From an uncultured Clostridia bacterium (GTDB taxonomy: Bacteria > Bacillota > Clostridia > Christensenellales > UBA1242): 7,956 bases of DNA. Both the position numbers and the translations under genes were made by a program. Below, piece by piece: positions 7,004-7,956 of this stretch. Below the pieces are notes generated by a model that was given only the letters and a program-made list of their open reading frames with translations, did no database searches and had not been told where the DNA came from. Positions within the stretch are counted from its first letter, which is position 1; each line of letters begins with the position of its first letter. The DNA lies in NCBI GenBank assembly GCA_944349915.1, contig CALVNU010000039.1:1-7956 (forward strand), in the 5' to 3' direction.

Positions 7004-7031
7004 ATGATAACATAAATTTTGTTATTTACAA
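7004..7031 (-). promoter_or_regulatory. Candidate promoter of the alkD-like/yifB unit, predicted leaderless
   Basis: Minus strand: TTGTAA (7026-7031), a 16-base spacer, and TATCAT (7004-7009) preceded by TGT, an extended -10. Counting seven bases beyond the -10 box puts the start exactly on the A of the ATG at 6997. The 16-base spacer and TG extension match the dprA promoter. The surrounding DNA is extremely AT-rich, so the evidence is weaker than for dprA. Confidence 0.5.
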
Positions 7032-7249
7032 AATAAATTACGCTTTTCTTTTGTTTCGAAATTGTAAAAATAAAATTATACAAACATAAAAAAGATAAAA
7101 ATATTGTAAAATAACAAAAAAAATACTTAAAATACTAAAATTTTCATTAAAAATAAAAAACATAATATTAAAAACGAAAATAAAAAAAATAATAAAAAAA
7201 AAAAAAAAAAAACATTGCAAAAAATAAGATAATAAAAACGAAAAATAAA
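7032..7249. other. Extremely A-rich non-coding stretch between rplS and the alkD-like gene
   Basis: About 220 bases with hardly any G or C: I count about 17 G+C in 7081-7250, or 10%. On the plus strand it is strongly skewed to A over T. Reading frames through it on the minus strand encode mostly Phe, Ile and Leu, have no ribosome binding sites, and one runs through the rplS terminator, so I call no gene here. I see no tRNA or structured RNA. It may act as a bent or easily melted spacer between the rplS terminator and the next promoter. Confidence 0.7.
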
Positions 7250-7252
7250 AAA
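7168..7252. repeat. Imperfect direct repeat flanking a run of 19 A
   Basis: The motif AAAAACGAAAA followed by an A-rich tail occurs twice, at about 7168-7190 and 7232-7252. Between the copies lies an uninterrupted run of 19 A (7194-7212). The second copy overlaps the terminator tail of rplS. This looks like slippage-prone simple sequence or a local duplication of the terminator tail. The length of the A run may be inaccurate in the assembly. Confidence 0.6.
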
Positions 7253-7274
7253 CCACAACCTGTTGTTGTGGTTT
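7247..7274 (-). terminator. Intrinsic terminator of rplS
   Basis: On the minus strand AACCACAAC (7265-7273) pairs perfectly with GTTGTGGTT (7251-7259) across a five-base loop, with one further A-T pair. It leads into a T-rich tail (7247-7252, then more T). It begins seven bases after the rplS stop codon. Confidence 0.92.
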
Positions 7275-7280
7275 AAATTT

Positions 7281-7631
7281 TTACTTATTGTCGGCAGATT
7301 TGATTTTGGCTGCTTTACCAGTAAGACTTCTAACATAATAAAGTTTTGCTCTTCTTGGCGCACCTTTTCTTACAACTTCAACACTTGCAACAAGTGGAGA
7401 GTGAAGAGGGAAAGTTCTTTCAACGCCAACACCATTTGAAATTTTTCTTACAGTAAAAGTTTCTCTAATGCCACCATTTTTCTTGGCAATAACAACACCT
7501 TCATATGCCTGGATTCTTTCTTTATCGCCTTCTTTAATTTTAACGCCAACTCTTACAGTATCACCAATGTTAAATTTAGCAACATTGTCTTTCATGTTTT
7601 CTCTTTCAATTTGGTCGATAATGTTTGACAT
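7281..7631 (-). CDS. rplS: 50S ribosomal protein L19
   Basis: A 116-residue L19, a large-subunit protein at the interface with the 30S subunit. The whole length matches the family: NIIDQIERENMK at the N-terminus, then FNIGDTVRVGVKIKEGDKER, EGVVIAKKNGGIRETFTVRK, GVGVERTFPLHSP and RRAKLYYVRSLTGKAAKI. The ATG at 7631 has AAGGAG 8 bases upstream. Its stop is followed at once by a strong terminator. The 98-base gap to rpsU upstream contains TATACT at 7669-7674, without a good -35 box, as a possible promoter, and an AT-rich hairpin. In many Bacillota rplS follows trmD; here the upstream neighbour is rpsU. Confidence 0.97.
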   Translation of the reverse strand: MSNIIDQIERENMKDNVAKFNIGDTVRVGVKIKEGDKERIQAYEGVVIAKKNGGIRETFTVRKISNGVGVERTFPLHSPLVASVEVVRKGAPRRAKLYYVRSLTGKAAKIKSADNK

Positions 7632-7675
7632 AATAATTTCTCCTTTTAAGATTTTTCAATCAAGTTTAAGTATAT

Positions 7676-7702
7676 GCTTTAAAAATACATTTTTTTAAAT
7701 GC
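7676..7702 (-). other. AT-rich hairpin in the rpsU-rplS gap
   Basis: A ten-pair inverted repeat with one bulged base and a six-base loop, made of GC-TTTAAAAA pairing with TTTTTAAA-GC. No T tract follows it on the minus strand, so it is not a standard terminator. It could lie in or just before the rplS leader. The AT-only core makes it weak and possibly accidental. Confidence 0.3.
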
Positions 7703-7729
7703 GGTCAATTTATTTTTTATAAATAAAGA

Positions 7730-7912
7730 TTAACCTCTTTTTCTTGCTCTTTTACGAGCAGCCTCGCGTTTTTTCTTTTTAGCAACGCTAGGTTTGTCAT
7801 ATGCTTCTTTTTTTCTAATATCGCCAATGATGCCGTCTTTTTGGCATTTTCTTTTAAAGCGTTTAAGAGCACTTTCAAGACTTTCGTTTTCGCCTACTTT
7901 AACAGTTGTCAA
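7730..7912 (-). CDS. rpsU: 30S ribosomal protein S21
   Basis: S21, a small basic protein of the 30S platform near the anti-Shine-Dalgarno end of 16S rRNA. The sequence from MTTVKVGENESLESALKRFK through KKEAYDKPSVAKKKKREAARKRARKRG matches the family along its length; with the start used here it is 60 residues, the usual size. The start is taken as TTG at 7912, because AAGGTGGTGA (7918-7927), one mismatch from the ideal AAGGAGGTGA, precedes it at proper spacing. Upstream in-frame GTG codons at 7924 and 7921 lie inside that site and would add four residues not typical of S21. The gene lies 98 bases upstream of rplS. S21 is more often found beside yqeY or the dnaG-rpoD cluster. Confidence 0.95.
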   Translation of the reverse strand: MTTVKVGENESLESALKRFKRKCQKDGIIGDIRKKEAYDKPSVAKKKKREAARKRARKRG

Positions 7913-7917
7913 TCTTC

Positions 7918-7927
7918 TCACCACCTT
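7918..7927 (-). promoter_or_regulatory. Extended ribosome binding site deciding the rpsU TTG start
   Basis: AAGGTGGTGA matches nine of ten bases of the full anti-Shine-Dalgarno complement AAGGAGGTGA. The two upstream GTG codons fall within it. It serves the TTG at 7912 with an 8-base spacer from its GGTGG core. Confidence 0.7.
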
Positions 7928-7948
7928 CTAATTTTAAAGTTCTTTTCT

Positions 7949-7954
7949 ATTATA
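7949..7954 (-). promoter_or_regulatory. Candidate -10 box of the rpsU promoter
   Basis: A perfect TATAAT on the minus strand at the right edge, predicting a start near 7942 and a leader of about 30 bases before the TTG at 7912. The -35 region lies outside the window, so the promoter cannot be completed. Confidence 0.5.
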
Positions 7955-7956
7955 AT

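Noticed and set aside
7168..7252. Repeated A-rich motifs considered as CRISPR or tandem array
   Set aside because: Only two imperfect copies, no regular unit or spacers, and no cas genes nearby.
7038..7363. Two overlapping minus-strand frames encoding Phe-rich, membrane-like peptides
   Set aside because: They come from the poly-A stretch read as TTT/TTA/ATT codons, lack binding sites, and one passes through the rplS terminator and into rplS in the wrong frame.

Overview
This window looks like chromosome from a low-G+C Gram-positive bacterium (Bacillota, clostridia-like). It is AT-rich throughout, has strong AGGAGG-type ribosome binding sites, uses TTG starts, and all three stop codons end genes, with TGA as a real stop at topA, which argues for the standard code. 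The gene order yifB-dprA-topA-trmFO-hslV is a core Bacillota neighbourhood. The species cannot be named from this sequence. All eight genes are read from the minus strand, so transcription runs from high to low coordinates. I see no mobile element, CRISPR array, tRNA or rRNA.

Layout in transcription order. rpsU (S21, TTG start at 7912) has a TATAAT box at the window edge. After a 98-base gap comes rplS (L19), closed by a strong intrinsic terminator at 7250-7274. Next is about 220 bases of extremely A-rich non-coding DNA, including a run of 19 A. A second unit follows: an AlkD-like DNA alkylation repair protein overlapping yifB/comM by 11 bases, ended by a terminator that begins inside the yifB stop codon. 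A third unit, dprA-topA, starts at a near-consensus promoter (TTGACA, 16-base spacer, TG-extended TATACT) whose predicted start point is only about 3 bases from the dprA ATG. After a 164-base gap comes a TrmFO-family flavoprotein whose last 17 bases overlap the start of hslV, which runs off the left edge.

Functional theme: DNA topology and maintenance (TopA, AlkD-like), handling of incoming single-stranded DNA (DprA and the ComM-like YifB), translation (S21, L19), RNA modification (TrmFO family) and proteolysis (HslV). Most of this is housekeeping.

The points most worth a second look are as follows. The TrmFO-family protein lacks both catalytic cysteines known from Bacillus TrmFO. The first genes of two units (alkD-like and dprA) share a promoter geometry predicting leaderless or nearly leaderless mRNAs. 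Ribosome-binding-site positions move the starts of topA, rpsU and yifB inward from the longest possible reading frames. No undescribed multi-gene system is evident.
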